From NCBI GenBank assembly GCA_017305715.1, contig JAFKKG010000040.1:1-64000 (forward strand): a DNA stretch of 64,000 bases, written 5' to 3'. This document shows, one piece after another, positions 10,625-21,676 of the stretch; position 1 is the first letter of the stretch; each line of letters starts with the position of its first letter. Source of the stretch: Hyphomicrobiales bacterium (GTDB lineage Bacteria; Pseudomonadota; Alphaproteobacteria; Rhizobiales; Xanthobacteraceae). Made by a program: the position numbers and the translations under genes. Under the pieces are notes generated by a model. The model did no database searches, was not told where the DNA came from, and was given only the letters and a program-made list of their open reading frames with translations.

Positions 10625-11386
10625 TCAGTACTTCGCAATGACCGGGCCACCCCAGCGATAGTTGACGCGGACGGTGACGAGGTCGGCATCCTGGCGGATG
10701 TCGTCGTTACGCGTGTTGACCCCTGCGATCGGGAATACGCCGTTGAACGCCTTGTTCTGGGTGCCCATGAACAGATGATCGTATTCGACCGCCGCGGACC
10801 AGTTCGGGGCGAAGCCATATTCCAGGCCGACGCCAACCGTACCGCCCCAGCGGCTGTCGCTGGCGCGATCGATGACAATGTTGGCGCCGGTGATCACGCC
10901 GTCATAGCGGTTGTCGGTGACCGCGGCGCCGCCCTTGACGTACAGCAAAGCGTTGTTCCAGGCGTAGCCGATCTGGCCGGTGAAAAGACCGAAGGCATCG
11001 ATCTTGGTGCGGTTCGTCGACAGGCCAAGCGTGGCAAGGCTCGGATTCGAGCCGCGGAAATCAGCCCAGTTACCCTGCGCTTCGAGGCCGAATACCCAGT
11101 TGCCGGACTGCCAGCGGTAGCCGATCTGGCCGCCGGCCGTGCCGCCGGTCGCATCGTGGCAACCTTCACTGACCGGAGGGACGCCGATGCCGAGAATGGC
11201 CGTGTTGGTATAGCAATTGCGGCTCGAACCCCAACCGCCGTTGGCGCCGACGTAGAAGCCGCTCCAGTCGTACACAGCCGCGATCATCGCGGGCGCCTTG
11301 GTGTAGGGGCGCGCGGCGAGGTCAGCAGCAGCGGCGGGCGCCGCGAAGGCGATCAGGGCAACCGTACCCAGCAAAAACTTCTTCAT
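10625..11386 (-). CDS. Outer membrane beta-barrel protein (Omp31-like)
   Basis: Precursor of 253 residues with an AAA-rich signal peptide (MKKFLLGTVALIAFAAPAAAA) and then ADLAARPYTKAP, the same mature N-terminus as the neighbour at 9717. Beta-barrel strands include WSGFYVGANGGWG, GQIGYRW, FTGQIGYAWNN and a final VRVNYRW. Unlike the neighbour it ends in Tyr rather than Phe. Two cysteines (NCYTNT and GCHDATG) could form a disulfide in one extracellular loop. GGGGATTGAGG gives a strong RBS for the ATG at 11386. The two genes look like an old tandem duplication. Confidence 0.92.
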   Translation of the reverse strand: MKKFLLGTVALIAFAAPAAAADLAARPYTKAPAMIAAVYDWSGFYVGANGGWGSSRNCYTNTAILGIGVPPVSEGCHDATGGTAGGQIGYRWQSGNWVFGLEAQGNWADFRGSNPSLATLGLSTNRTKIDAFGLFTGQIGYAWNNALLYVKGGAAVTDNRYDGVITGANIVIDRASDSRWGGTVGVGLEYGFAPNWSAAVEYDHLFMGTQNKAFNGVFPIAGVNTRNDDIRQDADLVTVRVNYRWGGPVIAKY

Positions 11387-11658
11387 CCTCAATCCCCAGT
11401 TCTTTCGCTTCCCACGGGTCCCGAAGCGTTGTCGTCCAATATCTTGCAAGACGCGAGCGCCGCGCCGTCAACGCAACCTATAAGCCGATTCCACCGAAAT
11501 TGCCGTCACCGGAATGCAACACTCGCGGACGAAGTGCAGGCGGTTCAAGTTAATGATTTGTTTAAATTTTTTGTAATGTGGCTCGGCCTGGACCGGGTTC
11601 CCTCCCGGGTTGGCAAATACCAAAATACCGATTGGAAGTGCCCATCGGCGGTTGCGTA

Positions 11659-11673
11659 GAACAAAACTGGAAC
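11659..11673 (+). promoter_or_regulatory. LexA (SOS) box upstream of ssb
   Basis: GAAC-AAAACTG-GAAC, i.e. GTTC-N7-GTTC on the other strand, matches the alphaproteobacterial SOS box perfectly. It lies about 198 bp before the ssb start, so the ssb promoter would have a long leader. The 11387-11870 gap holds nothing else recognisable. Confidence 0.65.
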
Positions 11674-11870
11674 AATCGGGTTGGCGGTGCTATATGTGGA
11701 TAACCGAGGGATAGCGCAGGGATCGCCGAGACCGGGGCTTCGGGCCTCGTCAAGGCAGCGTATAGGTCGTCTGCGCATGTCCGAGGTGGATATCAGGGCG
11801 GACCAGGCCGCTGAAAGCGGCCGTGGTGTCCGGCGAGGCAAGGTTTGCCAGTAACAAGTGGAGAGCGGCG

Positions 11871-12365
11871 ATGGCGGGAAGCGTGAACAAGGTGATCCTG
11901 ATCGGAAATCTCGGCAAGGATCCGGAAATCAGGCGGACACAGGACGGGCGGCCGATCGCCAATCTGAGCATCGCGACCTCGGAAACCTGGCGCGACAAGG
12001 GCACCGGCGAGCGCAAGGAAAAGACCGAGTGGCACCGCGTGGTGATCTTCAATGAGGGGCTCTGCAAGGTCGCCGAGCAATATCTGAAGAAGGGCGCCAA
12101 GGTGTACATCGAGGGCGCGTTGCAGACCCGCAAATGGACCGACCAGAGCGGCGTCGAGAAATACTCCACCGAAGTCGTGCTGCAGGGTTTCAACTCGACC
12201 CTGACCATGCTCGACGGCCGCTCCGGCGGCGGGGGCGGCAGTTTCGGGTCCGATGATTCCAGCGGCGATTTTGGCGGTGGGCAGGCCACTTCCGCGCCGC
12301 GCCGCGCGGTCGCGGCCGGCGGCGGCGGGCGCAACAACGACATGGACGACGATATCCCGTTCTGA
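11871..12365 (+). CDS. ssb: Single-stranded DNA-binding protein
   Basis: Binds ssDNA as a homotetramer in replication, repair and recombination. The 164-residue protein has the OB fold (residues 1-112: [44 protein letters not shown]), a Gly/Ser-rich flexible linker and the acidic tail MDDDIPF that recruits partner proteins. The ATG at 11871 has GGAGAG upstream; an in-frame upstream start at 11823 adds a non-conserved extension. An SOS box lies upstream. Confidence 0.98.
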   Translation: MAGSVNKVILIGNLGKDPEIRRTQDGRPIANLSIATSETWRDKGTGERKEKTEWHRVVIFNEGLCKVAEQYLKKGAKVYIEGALQTRKWTDQSGVEKYSTEVVLQGFNSTLTMLDGRSGGGGGSFGSDDSSGDFGGGQATSAPRRAVAAGGGGRNNDMDDDIPF

Positions 12366-12383
12366 TCGGGGTTGGTCGGGCCG

Positions 12384-12428
12384 CACGAGCTTGCGAGCTG
12401 CCGGAAAACCGGCGGCTCGCGCAAGCTT
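12384..12428 (+). terminator. Imperfect hairpin after ssb
   Basis: CGAGCTTGCGAGCTGCCGG and CCGGCGGCTCGCGCAAGCTTG pair with a few mismatches around AAAA, 19 bp after the ssb stop. No T run follows. The remaining gap to 12626 contains an AT-rich patch around 12518-12545 but no gene I can support. Confidence 0.5.
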
Positions 12429-12626
12429 GGTTGGCTCGAGTCTGTTCTTGAAAAGCTGAACCAACATTCTGATTCTACAGGCGCAGGATGGCGCGGCGCG
12501 GCACTTTGACTCGCCTTGATGTTAATGATATTTACATTAGGAGTCCGATTTAGCGTTTCCGTCGTCGGCCGCCGAACCGGCGGCGGGAGATGGAGCCATC
12601 TTCGAACCTAGAGGGGTGCGTCGGTC

Positions 12627-12686
12627 ATGGGCGTTCTGTTGGGCCTTCTGTCATGAGCCGTTTGTCATGAGCGGTTTGTCGTGAGC
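12627..12686 (+). other. Chained mini-ORFs from a 14-bp tandem triplication
   Basis: A 14-bp unit around TGTCATGAGC is repeated three times (12647-12688). It makes a chain of tiny frames: ATG at 12627 (9 codons), ATG at 12653 (5 codons), ATG at 12667 (5 codons), each stopping in a 4-bp overlap with the next start (ATGA, ATGA, GTGA). The last overlap is the GTG of the DUF2306 gene. Confidence 0.5.
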
Positions 12687-13079
12687 CTCGCGCCGCTGCT
12701 GGACGCCGCTCCGGCGATCCCGCTTCATGCCTTTGCGGCGATGGCGGCGTTCGCGCTGGGCATTGTCCAGTTCGCGGCCCCGAAGGGGACGCTGCCGCAC
12801 CGGACGCTGGGCTGGATCTGGGTGGTCCTGATGGCGGTGGTCGCGATCTCGTCGTTCTGGATCCACCAGATACGGCTGGTCGGGCCGTGGAGCCCGATCC
12901 ATCTGCTGTCGGTCTTCACGCCGATCATGCTGGTACTCGGGGTATGGCACGCCCGCCGGCACCAGGTGCGCGGCCACAGGATCACGATGCTCTCGATCTT
13001 CGCCGGCGCGCTCGTGATCGCCGGGCTGTTCACCTTCGTCCCCGGTCGGATCATGCACGCGGTGGTTTTCGGGCAGTGA
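12681..13079 (+). CDS. DUF2306 family membrane protein
   Basis: This 132-residue protein has four predicted transmembrane helices: about residues 15-33, 43-62, 72-90 and 103-122. The pattern PLHAFAAMAAFALGIVQF, KGTLPHRTLGWIWV and FWIH matches the uncharacterised DUF2306 family, whose conserved His residues have been suggested to bind a cofactor or metal. No enzymatic role is known. The GTG at 12681 is the only in-frame start before the conserved region, and it overlaps an upstream mini-ORF. Possibly co-transcribed with ssb, though a hairpin lies between. Confidence 0.8.
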   Translation: MSLAPLLDAAPAIPLHAFAAMAAFALGIVQFAAPKGTLPHRTLGWIWVVLMAVVAISSFWIHQIRLVGPWSPIHLLSVFTPIMLVLGVWHARRHQVRGHRITMLSIFAGALVIAGLFTFVPGRIMHAVVFGQ

Positions 13080-13081
13080 GC

Positions 13082-13135
13082 AAGTAGCGAATGGCGAATG
13101 GCAAACAGGGGTTCCATTCGCCCTTCGCTACTCGC
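13082..13135. repeat. Palindromic dispersed repeat
   Basis: AAGTAGCGAATGGCGAATGG pairs imperfectly with CCATTCGCCCTTCGCTACT across a 12-bp loop, directly after the DUF2306 stop. The GCGAATGGCGAAT pattern resembles palindromic repeats I associate with Bradyrhizobium. It may also act as a terminator. Confidence 0.5.
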
Positions 13136-13294
13136 TATTCGCCCTCTCGCTCACGGCGCTGCGGAACCCGGCGATCGGCCGGTAAGTCCATGAAAAAACG
13201 AAGGGAAAAACAGCTCGCCAGGCACCCTCCGGGGTGGTTAAAAGCGCCCCGATACGCTATATGATTCCCGAGTAGAACCGACCGGATTCCCCCT

Positions 13295-16024
<2,730 letters not shown>

Positions 16025-16077
16025 GGCGACGGCCCAGTTTAACCCCGGAGCCGGCGGCTCATCATGCGCAGGTTGCA

Positions 16078-16884
16078 CTATGTCGTGCGAAACGCGTTGG
16101 TCGTCAGTTTTTCGAGTGCGAGAACCATCCCATACATGACCAGACCGATCGCGCACAAAATGATGAGACACGCGAAAATCAGACTGGTCTCGGCGCGTGA
16201 TGATGCGAACAAGATCAGATAGCCAAGCCCTTCTTTCGCGGTAATGAACTCGCCGACCACGACGCCGATCATGGTCATGGTGGCGGCGATTTTCATGCCG
16301 GAGAAGATGAATGGAATAGCCGCGGGAAGGCGGATCACCAGAAATATCTGGGATTTGCTCGCGGTCAAGGCGCGGCCGAGCCGAACGAATTCCGGAGGGG
16401 TGCTGGTCAGGCCGGCTGCGGTCGAAATCATGACGGGAAAGAAGGCGATGAAGACCGCAAAGATCAGGCGTGCTTCCGTGCCCAATCCAAACCAGATGAT
16501 GAACAGGGGAGCGAGTGCAACCTTCGGCACGAATTGCAAAGCAATCAAGTTTGGCAAAACGCATTCGCGCAGAAGGCGGGAGTAGCTAAGTAGCAGCGCG
16601 CTCAAAATACCCAACGCACAGGCGATGGCGAACGCCAGGAACGCTTCCTTCGCCGTGGGGACTGCATGCCTTGCAATGAGCGCGAACCCGCGGCCCAGGG
16701 TTTCCATGATGGCCGTGGGAGCGGGGACGATGACTTCGCGGATTGCAAAAAACTTCGTCAACAGCTCCCAGAGATAAACGACAGCCGCAGCGGTCGCGAT
16801 CGGAAGCGCTATCGGACGAAGCTGCATTAGTATGGCGCGGAAACGCTTACTTCCCGTGGATGAGTGTTGAACCATTTCCGTCAT
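16078..16884 (-). CDS. ABC transporter permease (SsuC/TauC/ThiX type)
   Basis: A 268-residue inner-membrane permease of the nitrate/sulfonate/taurine/thiamine-precursor class, with about six transmembrane helices. The cytoplasmic EAA loop that docks the ATPase is near residue 170 (RALTASKSQIFLVIRLPAAIPFIFSG). Its ATG overlaps the stop of the ATPase gene (ATGA), so the two are translationally coupled. The matching solute-binding protein is encoded divergently at 17989. The substrate is not determined by the permease sequence; context suggests a heterocyclic compound. Confidence 0.93.
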   Translation of the reverse strand: MTEMVQHSSTGSKRFRAILMQLRPIALPIATAAAVVYLWELLTKFFAIREVIVPAPTAIMETLGRGFALIARHAVPTAKEAFLAFAIACALGILSALLLSYSRLLRECVLPNLIALQFVPKVALAPLFIIWFGLGTEARLIFAVFIAFFPVMISTAAGLTSTPPEFVRLGRALTASKSQIFLVIRLPAAIPFIFSGMKIAATMTMIGVVVGEFITAKEGLGYLILFASSRAETSLIFACLIILCAIGLVMYGMVLALEKLTTNAFRTT

Positions 16885-17747
16885 TTTGATCTGACCTCGG
16901 ATAACAGAGTGGTCGGCAGCAGAACCCGTTCACGGGTTTCGTTGGGATAAATCATGGTCCTGAGGTCGCGGCATAGTTCAGCGAAGAGAGGTTCGGATTG
17001 AATGCTCGTGTCGCGCGGGCGAGGGAAGGGGATCTGCACGTCGGCTACTATCCGGGATGGACGAGCGCTCATCACGATAATTCGCTCCGACAGAAAGACC
17101 GCCTCCCGGATGCTGTGCGTGATGAACAGCGCCGTCTTGTTGAGTTGTTGCCACAGGGCTAGCAGCAGTTCGTTCATCTCGTCGCGGGTAATGGCATCCA
17201 GTGCACTGAAGGGCTCGTCCATCAAGAGGATGGGAGCGTCATTGATCAGTGCCCGGCAGATCGCCGCGCGTTGCTTCATCCCGCCTGACAACTGAGCTGG
17301 TCGGCTGTCGGCGAAACCGTGAAGTCCAACCGCGTCCATCAATTGCCGCGCGCGGTCGTTGTACAGATCCATTGGCTTTCCCAACAGCCGCACCGGCAAG
17401 GTGATATTGTCGAGCGTGGTCTTCCACGGCAGCAGCGTGGGTTCCTGAAAGACGATTCCGACATCCACGCTCGGTGAACGAACTTCGCGGCCGCGTAGCA
17501 CCGCGCGTCCGGATGTAGCGCTCTCCAGGCCGGCCACGACCATCAGCAGCGTGCTTTTCCCGCAACCGCTGGGGCCCAATATCGAGACGAACTCGCCTTC
17601 CGTGACGGAAAAATTTGCCGATCGAAGCGCTTCGACGGGCTTTGCACCCGAAGAGTACACCTTGCCGACGTCTTCAACGGAAATGGCGACGGGCCGGCCG
17701 TCGCCCTCTGTCAGTTCTTCGGCCGTTGCGGAAAAAACATAGTTCAT
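16881..17747 (-). CDS. ABC transporter ATP-binding protein (SsuB/TauB type)
   Basis: A 288-residue ATPase of the same importer. Walker A is GPSGCGKST near residue 59, the Q-loop reads FQEPTLLPW, the signature LSGGMKQR is near 160, and Walker B is ILLMDEPFSALD with the switch His in FITHSIREA. It powers uptake with the permease downstream. The ORF begins near the divergent promoter region that also serves the binding protein. A C-terminal extension (DLRTMIYPNETRERV) is normal for this subfamily. Confidence 0.94.
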   Translation of the reverse strand: MNYVFSATAEELTEGDGRPVAISVEDVGKVYSSGAKPVEALRSANFSVTEGEFVSILGPSGCGKSTLLMVVAGLESATSGRAVLRGREVRSPSVDVGIVFQEPTLLPWKTTLDNITLPVRLLGKPMDLYNDRARQLMDAVGLHGFADSRPAQLSGGMKQRAAICRALINDAPILLMDEPFSALDAITRDEMNELLLALWQQLNKTALFITHSIREAVFLSERIIVMSARPSRIVADVQIPFPRPRDTSIQSEPLFAELCRDLRTMIYPNETRERVLLPTTLLSEVRSK

Positions 17748-17887
17748 GTCAATCCTTCAGCAAAACACGTGCCACACGATCCGGGGCCAGAACCTCGAAT
17801 GATGCGGGCGAGCCAGCGCAGATGTCTGCTCGCATGAGGATGATCTAAGCAAATCCGGGCAGCACTGAAAGCCTATTTAATTGGCAG

Positions 17888-17918
17888 AAAGTTACTTGAA
17901 CTGGAAAAAAGTTGCTTG
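17888..17918. promoter_or_regulatory. Direct repeat in the divergent importer promoter region
   Basis: AAAGTTACTTG (17888-17898) and AAAGTTGCTTG (17908-17918) are spaced exactly 20 bp, two helical turns, between the divergent ATPase and binding-protein genes. This is a plausible activator or repressor site; the regulator is unknown. Confidence 0.4.
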
Positions 17919-17988
17919 TTTTCAGCCCTCGCGCCTTGGCACGGCGATTGCTGAATGTTCTCGGACATTCATGCAGGAGCAGCACACA

Positions 17989-19104
17989 ATGAAACCGGTG
18001 AACACCAGATCAGCCAGGAGCCATCTCACGCGGCGCAGCCTCGTCAAGGCATCCGCTCTCGCGGCCTTTGCCGCCTTTCCTCACGTCCTGAGAGCGCAAG
18101 CCAAAGACAAGGTCACCTTCAGTCTTTCCTGGGTGCCACAAGCTTCGAATGCCTATGCCTACATCGCCAGATCGAAAGGTTTCTGGAGCAAGCGCGGGAT
18201 CGACGTCGACATCGTGCGGGGCTTCGGCTCGGTTCCGACAGCGCTTGCCGTCGGCGAAGGAAAATTCCCGTTCGGGCTGGCGCTAAGTGGCGCCATCATT
18301 CTGGCGGCGACACGAGGTTCGCCGGTGGCCTGCGTCGGCATCGAGTCCTACAAGTTTCAGATGGGTGTAGCCGCTCATCCCGATAGCGGCATCCTAGACT
18401 TCAAGGACCTCGAAGGCAAGACCATCGGCGGCGTGCTGAACTCCGGAGAGTCGCCATTTCGCAAACTGCTCGCCGAACGCGCGGGCTTCGATCTGAGCAA
18501 GGTCAATATCAACAACGTCGATATCTCGATACTTGAACAATCGGTCATGCAGCGTCAGGTAGACGCGATCTTCTGTATCGGTCTGTCGAGCTTGCCACCC
18601 ATGCTGGCCGCGGGCTTCAAGCCCAAATTCCTGCCGGCCGACAAGTTCAAGGTCGATCTATACGGCGTTTCGCTTATCACCCAGCAGCGCATGGTGGAAA
18701 CCAATCCCGACCTCTGCCAACGGTTCGTCGACGGGGCGCTGGAAGCGGTCGCTTACACGATGGCGAACCCCGATGAATGCATCGACATTTTCATGCGAGA
18801 GGTGCCGGAACTGGCTCTGTCGAAGAACGGCAAGCAGTTCGTCAAGAGCGGTATGGAGATCTGGATCGACTCCCTCCTGGCTGCCGAACCGAAAGCGCAG
18901 GGAATGGGTTGGTCCGACGAAAAGGCTGTCAACGAAGCGATCGACATGGTCATGACTTACGTGGCGCCCGCGGGGGCCGTTCGTCCCGATCCGAGAAAGC
19001 TGTTTACAAACAGTTTCGCGGGCAAGATCAAACCCAGTCCGAAGGATTGGACTATCGCTGCGAACTGGAGCGAGAATGGAGGCAAGATTCTCGCGGGTAA
19101 CTGA
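17989..19104 (+). CDS. ABC transporter substrate-binding protein (SsuA/NMT1/ThiY-like)
   Basis: Periplasmic binding protein of 371 residues with a twin-arginine-like signal (TRRSLVKASALAAFAAFPHVLRAQA). The mature domain starts DKVTFSLSWVPQASNAYAYIARSKGFW, the classic NMT1/THI5-like opening, with FGLALSGAIILAA and DFKDLEGKTIGGVL later. The family binds sulfonates, nitrate, taurine or pyrimidine thiamine precursors. The ATG at 17989 was chosen because AGGAG lies 9 bp upstream; an ATG at 17971 is also in frame. Next to ring-cleaving enzymes, it probably captures their substrate. Confidence 0.92.
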   Translation: MKPVNTRSARSHLTRRSLVKASALAAFAAFPHVLRAQAKDKVTFSLSWVPQASNAYAYIARSKGFWSKRGIDVDIVRGFGSVPTALAVGEGKFPFGLALSGAIILAATRGSPVACVGIESYKFQMGVAAHPDSGILDFKDLEGKTIGGVLNSGESPFRKLLAERAGFDLSKVNINNVDISILEQSVMQRQVDAIFCIGLSSLPPMLAAGFKPKFLPADKFKVDLYGVSLITQQRMVETNPDLCQRFVDGALEAVAYTMANPDECIDIFMREVPELALSKNGKQFVKSGMEIWIDSLLAAEPKAQGMGWSDEKAVNEAIDMVMTYVAPAGAVRPDPRKLFTNSFAGKIKPSPKDWTIAANWSENGGKILAGN

Positions 19105-19201
19105 CGCGGGCTTTGTCCTCGCGCGTCGTCGCGTCGACATCCAAGACGTGCTTTCGGCCTCGATCGATAGTTGAGCGGTCGAGGCCGGTCGATTCCAGGA
19201 T

Positions 19202-19834
19202 TCAGAACGTGGGGGGAGTATTGATCCAGACCGCGCGGAGACGTGTTTTGCCTGGATTGGAGTAGGCGTGCGGCAAGTCTGACGGAAAGTAGAACGAATC
19301 GCCGGTTTTCAGCAGATGCGTCGCGCCATTTATCGTCAACTCCAGCTGACCTTCCACGATAAAGCCGACTTCCTCTCCCTTGTGCTGAAGCGTTCCGTTG
19401 GTGTGGCCACCGGGTTCTATGACGACGAGAAACCCTTCCAGCAACCGTCCTTCCGATGAGGGAATGAGAACTTCAGCCAGTACGCCTTCCGAGCCGGCAG
19501 CCTTGGCGTGACCGATCGTTGTCCGCTCCTCAGGCTTCATGATGGTCCATGGCTCGGATGTTTCACTGCTCAGAAGCGACGATACGCTGCGATTCAGAGC
19601 CTGACAGAGCCGGTGAAGCGTGGTGAGCGACGGAATTGCGCGCTCGTTTTCGATCTTCGAGAGCATGCTTTCGGAGCAGCCGGCCTTCAGGGCTACGTCC
19701 TTGAGCCGCATATGCGTCATCAGACGCGCGTGTTTGAGACGCGCACCAATCCTCGGTCCGGCTTCGGCTGGGGCGGTAGTCACCGGAGTCTTCTTTTTTG
19801 TTTTGCCGATTGTTTTGGGTTTGGCTCGCTTCAC
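19202..19834 (-). CDS. XRE-cupin transcriptional regulator
   Basis: A 210-residue regulator. After a Lys/Thr-rich N-terminal tail comes an XRE helix-turn-helix (about residues 32-85: LKHARLMTHMRLKDVALKAGCSESMLSKIENERAIPSL) and then a C-terminal cupin barrel (EGFLVVIEPGGHTNG, HKGEEVGFIVEGQLELTI, GDSFYFPSDLPHAYSNPG). This is the PuuR/HipB-cupin architecture, in which the cupin senses a small molecule. It is divergent from the rutA-like operon and likely controls that operon and perhaps the importer. Confidence 0.92.
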   Translation of the reverse strand: MKRAKPKTIGKTKKKTPVTTAPAEAGPRIGARLKHARLMTHMRLKDVALKAGCSESMLSKIENERAIPSLTTLHRLCQALNRSVSSLLSSETSEPWTIMKPEERTTIGHAKAAGSEGVLAEVLIPSSEGRLLEGFLVVIEPGGHTNGTLQHKGEEVGFIVEGQLELTINGATHLLKTGDSFYFPSDLPHAYSNPGKTRLRAVWINTPPTF

Positions 19835-19885
19835 TCGTTTCTCCCGGTTGCCGACGTCGACAACTTAGTCGAACCGGGCGGATTC

Positions 19886-19962
19886 ATGCAAATGCCGACT
19901 TTAACAGCAGTCATGCATAATTTATCCGCATGCAAGGCACTTGAATATAATGCAAGATGCAT
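19886..19962. promoter_or_regulatory. Repeated ATGCA boxes and TATAAT in the rutA-like promoter region
   Basis: The divergent region contains five ATGCA pentamers (starting at 19886, 19913, 19930, 19950, 19957), two of them within ATGCAT palindromes, and a perfect TATAAT at 19946-19951 oriented towards the rutA-like gene. They may be operator sites for the XRE-cupin regulator. A consensus -35 is not obvious. Confidence 0.45.
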
Positions 19963-19993
19963 TCGTCGATTCTGATTTTACGGAGAGAGGCCG

Positions 19994-21073
19994 ATGGTTC
20001 GTCCCCTGGATCTTGGAATATTCCTGCCCAATGCGAAGGGCGGCGCCATTATGGCGACAGGCTCTCCACCGCAATATTTTCCGACATGGGAGTTGAACAA
20101 GAAGAACGCGGTGATTGCCGAGAAGGCCGGCTTCGAATTCCTGCTGTCGATGGTGAAATGGCGGGGTTTCGGCGGCGAAACCAACCATTGGGACTATTCC
20201 CTGGAGTCGTTCACCTTGATGGCGGCATGCGCTGCGGTGACGTCGCGCATCCAGCTTTATGCGTCCGTGGCCATACCGACGATCCATCCGGGCGTGATCG
20301 CGAAGATGACATCGACGATCGATGACGTCAGCAACGGCCGTTTCGGAGTGAATATCGTCAGTGGATGGAACAAGCTCGAATATTCCCAGATGGGCTTGTG
20401 GCGCGGCGACGCGTATTTCGAGAAGCGTTACGAATACGCCACTGAGTATCTCGACATCCTGCGGAGGCTTTGGCGGGACGAGCGGGTCAATCACAAGAGC
20501 GAGTTCTTCGATTTCGAAGATTGCAAATCCTACCCAAAGCCGTCGCGTGAAATCCCGATCATCTGCGCAGGTCAGTCAGACCGTGGAATCAGTTTCACGG
20601 GGCAGTACGCCGATTTTGGGTTTCTCGGGGGACAGGATGACAGTCTTGAAGATCTCGGAAGATTGAACAAGAAACTCCAGCGCGCGGCGGGACAGTTTGG
20701 ACGAAACGTGGGGGCTTACGTGCTGCTCACCGTTATCGCCGAGGAAACAGACGAAGCGGCGTTCAGGAAGCGTGATTTCTTCATCGAGACGAGCGACCGT
20801 CCCGCGATGAGCGAGTGGGCAAGGGTGGCGGGAATGGATTTCTCCCGCGCGACGTACCAGGACCTCGCGGTTCAAACCTTCATGGCGATTCCGTATGTGG
20901 CCGGATCATACGCCACGGTAGCGCAATATCTGGATGGTCTGGCCGAGAACGGCATTGCGGGTGTGTGCTTCATTTTTCCGGATTATCAGTCGGATCTTCA
21001 GCGTCTGGTGGACAACGTTCTTCCGCTGATGAAACACCGGCGGGCGGATGCGCCGGCGTTGGTGGACGCATGA
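19994..21073 (+). CDS. rutA: RutA-like flavin-dependent pyrimidine oxygenase
   Basis: A 359-residue luciferase-like (LLM) flavin monooxygenase closely resembling E. coli RutA, which opens the uracil ring between N3 and C4 with FMNH2 and O2. Matching blocks include PPQYFPTWELNK, SMVKWRGFGGET, WDYSLESFTLMA, GRFGVNIVSGW and YSQMGLWRGDAYF. The RBS GGAGAGAGG precedes the ATG. It overlaps the rutE-like gene by ATGA. No rutB, rutC, rutD or rutG follows, so substrate and downstream route probably differ from the E. coli pathway. Confidence 0.88.
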   Translation: MVRPLDLGIFLPNAKGGAIMATGSPPQYFPTWELNKKNAVIAEKAGFEFLLSMVKWRGFGGETNHWDYSLESFTLMAACAAVTSRIQLYASVAIPTIHPGVIAKMTSTIDDVSNGRFGVNIVSGWNKLEYSQMGLWRGDAYFEKRYEYATEYLDILRRLWRDERVNHKSEFFDFEDCKSYPKPSREIPIICAGQSDRGISFTGQYADFGFLGGQDDSLEDLGRLNKKLQRAAGQFGRNVGAYVLLTVIAEETDEAAFRKRDFFIETSDRPAMSEWARVAGMDFSRATYQDLAVQTFMAIPYVAGSYATVAQYLDGLAENGIAGVCFIFPDYQSDLQRLVDNVLPLMKHRRADAPALVDA

Positions 21074-21675
21074 CGGCGGATGTCCATGCCGCGCTCGACG
21101 AGAAGTCGCTCGCGACGATATTCACCGGCGCGCGTACGCATTATTCGTGGCGTTCGCGCGAGATTCCGCAAGCCAAACTGCTGGAGCTCTACGACGTTGC
21201 CAAGCTGGGGCCGACCAGTGCGAATTGCAGTCCGCTGCGCGTGGCGTTTGTTTGCAGCCGACAGGCGAAAGAGCGGCTGTTGCCGGCGCTTTCCAGGGGA
21301 AATGTGGCCAAAGCATCGTCCGCGCCCGTGATCGCGATTGTCGCGCAGGACCGCAACTACCTTGACCTGGTACCGACGTTGTTTCCGGTGGGCTACGATG
21401 CCCGGAGCTGGTTCACCGCAAGCCCAGGCTCCGCTGCCGAACATGGCTTGCGAAATGCGATGCTGCAGACCGCTTATCTCATTATTGCCGCGCGAGCCCT
21501 CGGTCTGGATTGTGGTCCGATGTCGGGGTTCAACGCCTCGATAGTCGACGACGAGTTCCTGAGCGGCCTGGAGTGGAACTCGCTGTTGCTGATCAATCTC
21601 GGGTACGGCGCAGACGTACCCGCACCGCCCAGAAGGCCTCGGCTTTCGGCGGTTGATGCATGCAGGTTTTTTTAG
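21070..21675 (+). CDS. rutE: RutE-like nitroreductase-family reductase
   Basis: A 201-residue FMN protein of the nitroreductase fold that matches RutE (probable malonic semialdehyde reductase): LATIFTGARTHYSW, LGPTSANCSPLRVAFV, SSAPVIAIVAQD, FPVGYDARSWFTASPG and LGLDCGPMSGF. RutE reduces the toxic aldehyde product of uracil cleavage to 3-hydroxypropionate. The ATG overlaps the rutA-like stop, so the two are coupled. Retention of rutE beside rutA suggests that the pathway still yields a reactive semialdehyde. Confidence 0.88.
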   Translation: MTADVHAALDEKSLATIFTGARTHYSWRSREIPQAKLLELYDVAKLGPTSANCSPLRVAFVCSRQAKERLLPALSRGNVAKASSAPVIAIVAQDRNYLDLVPTLFPVGYDARSWFTASPGSAAEHGLRNAMLQTAYLIIAARALGLDCGPMSGFNASIVDDEFLSGLEWNSLLLINLGYGADVPAPPRRPRLSAVDACRFF

Positions 21676-21676
21676 C

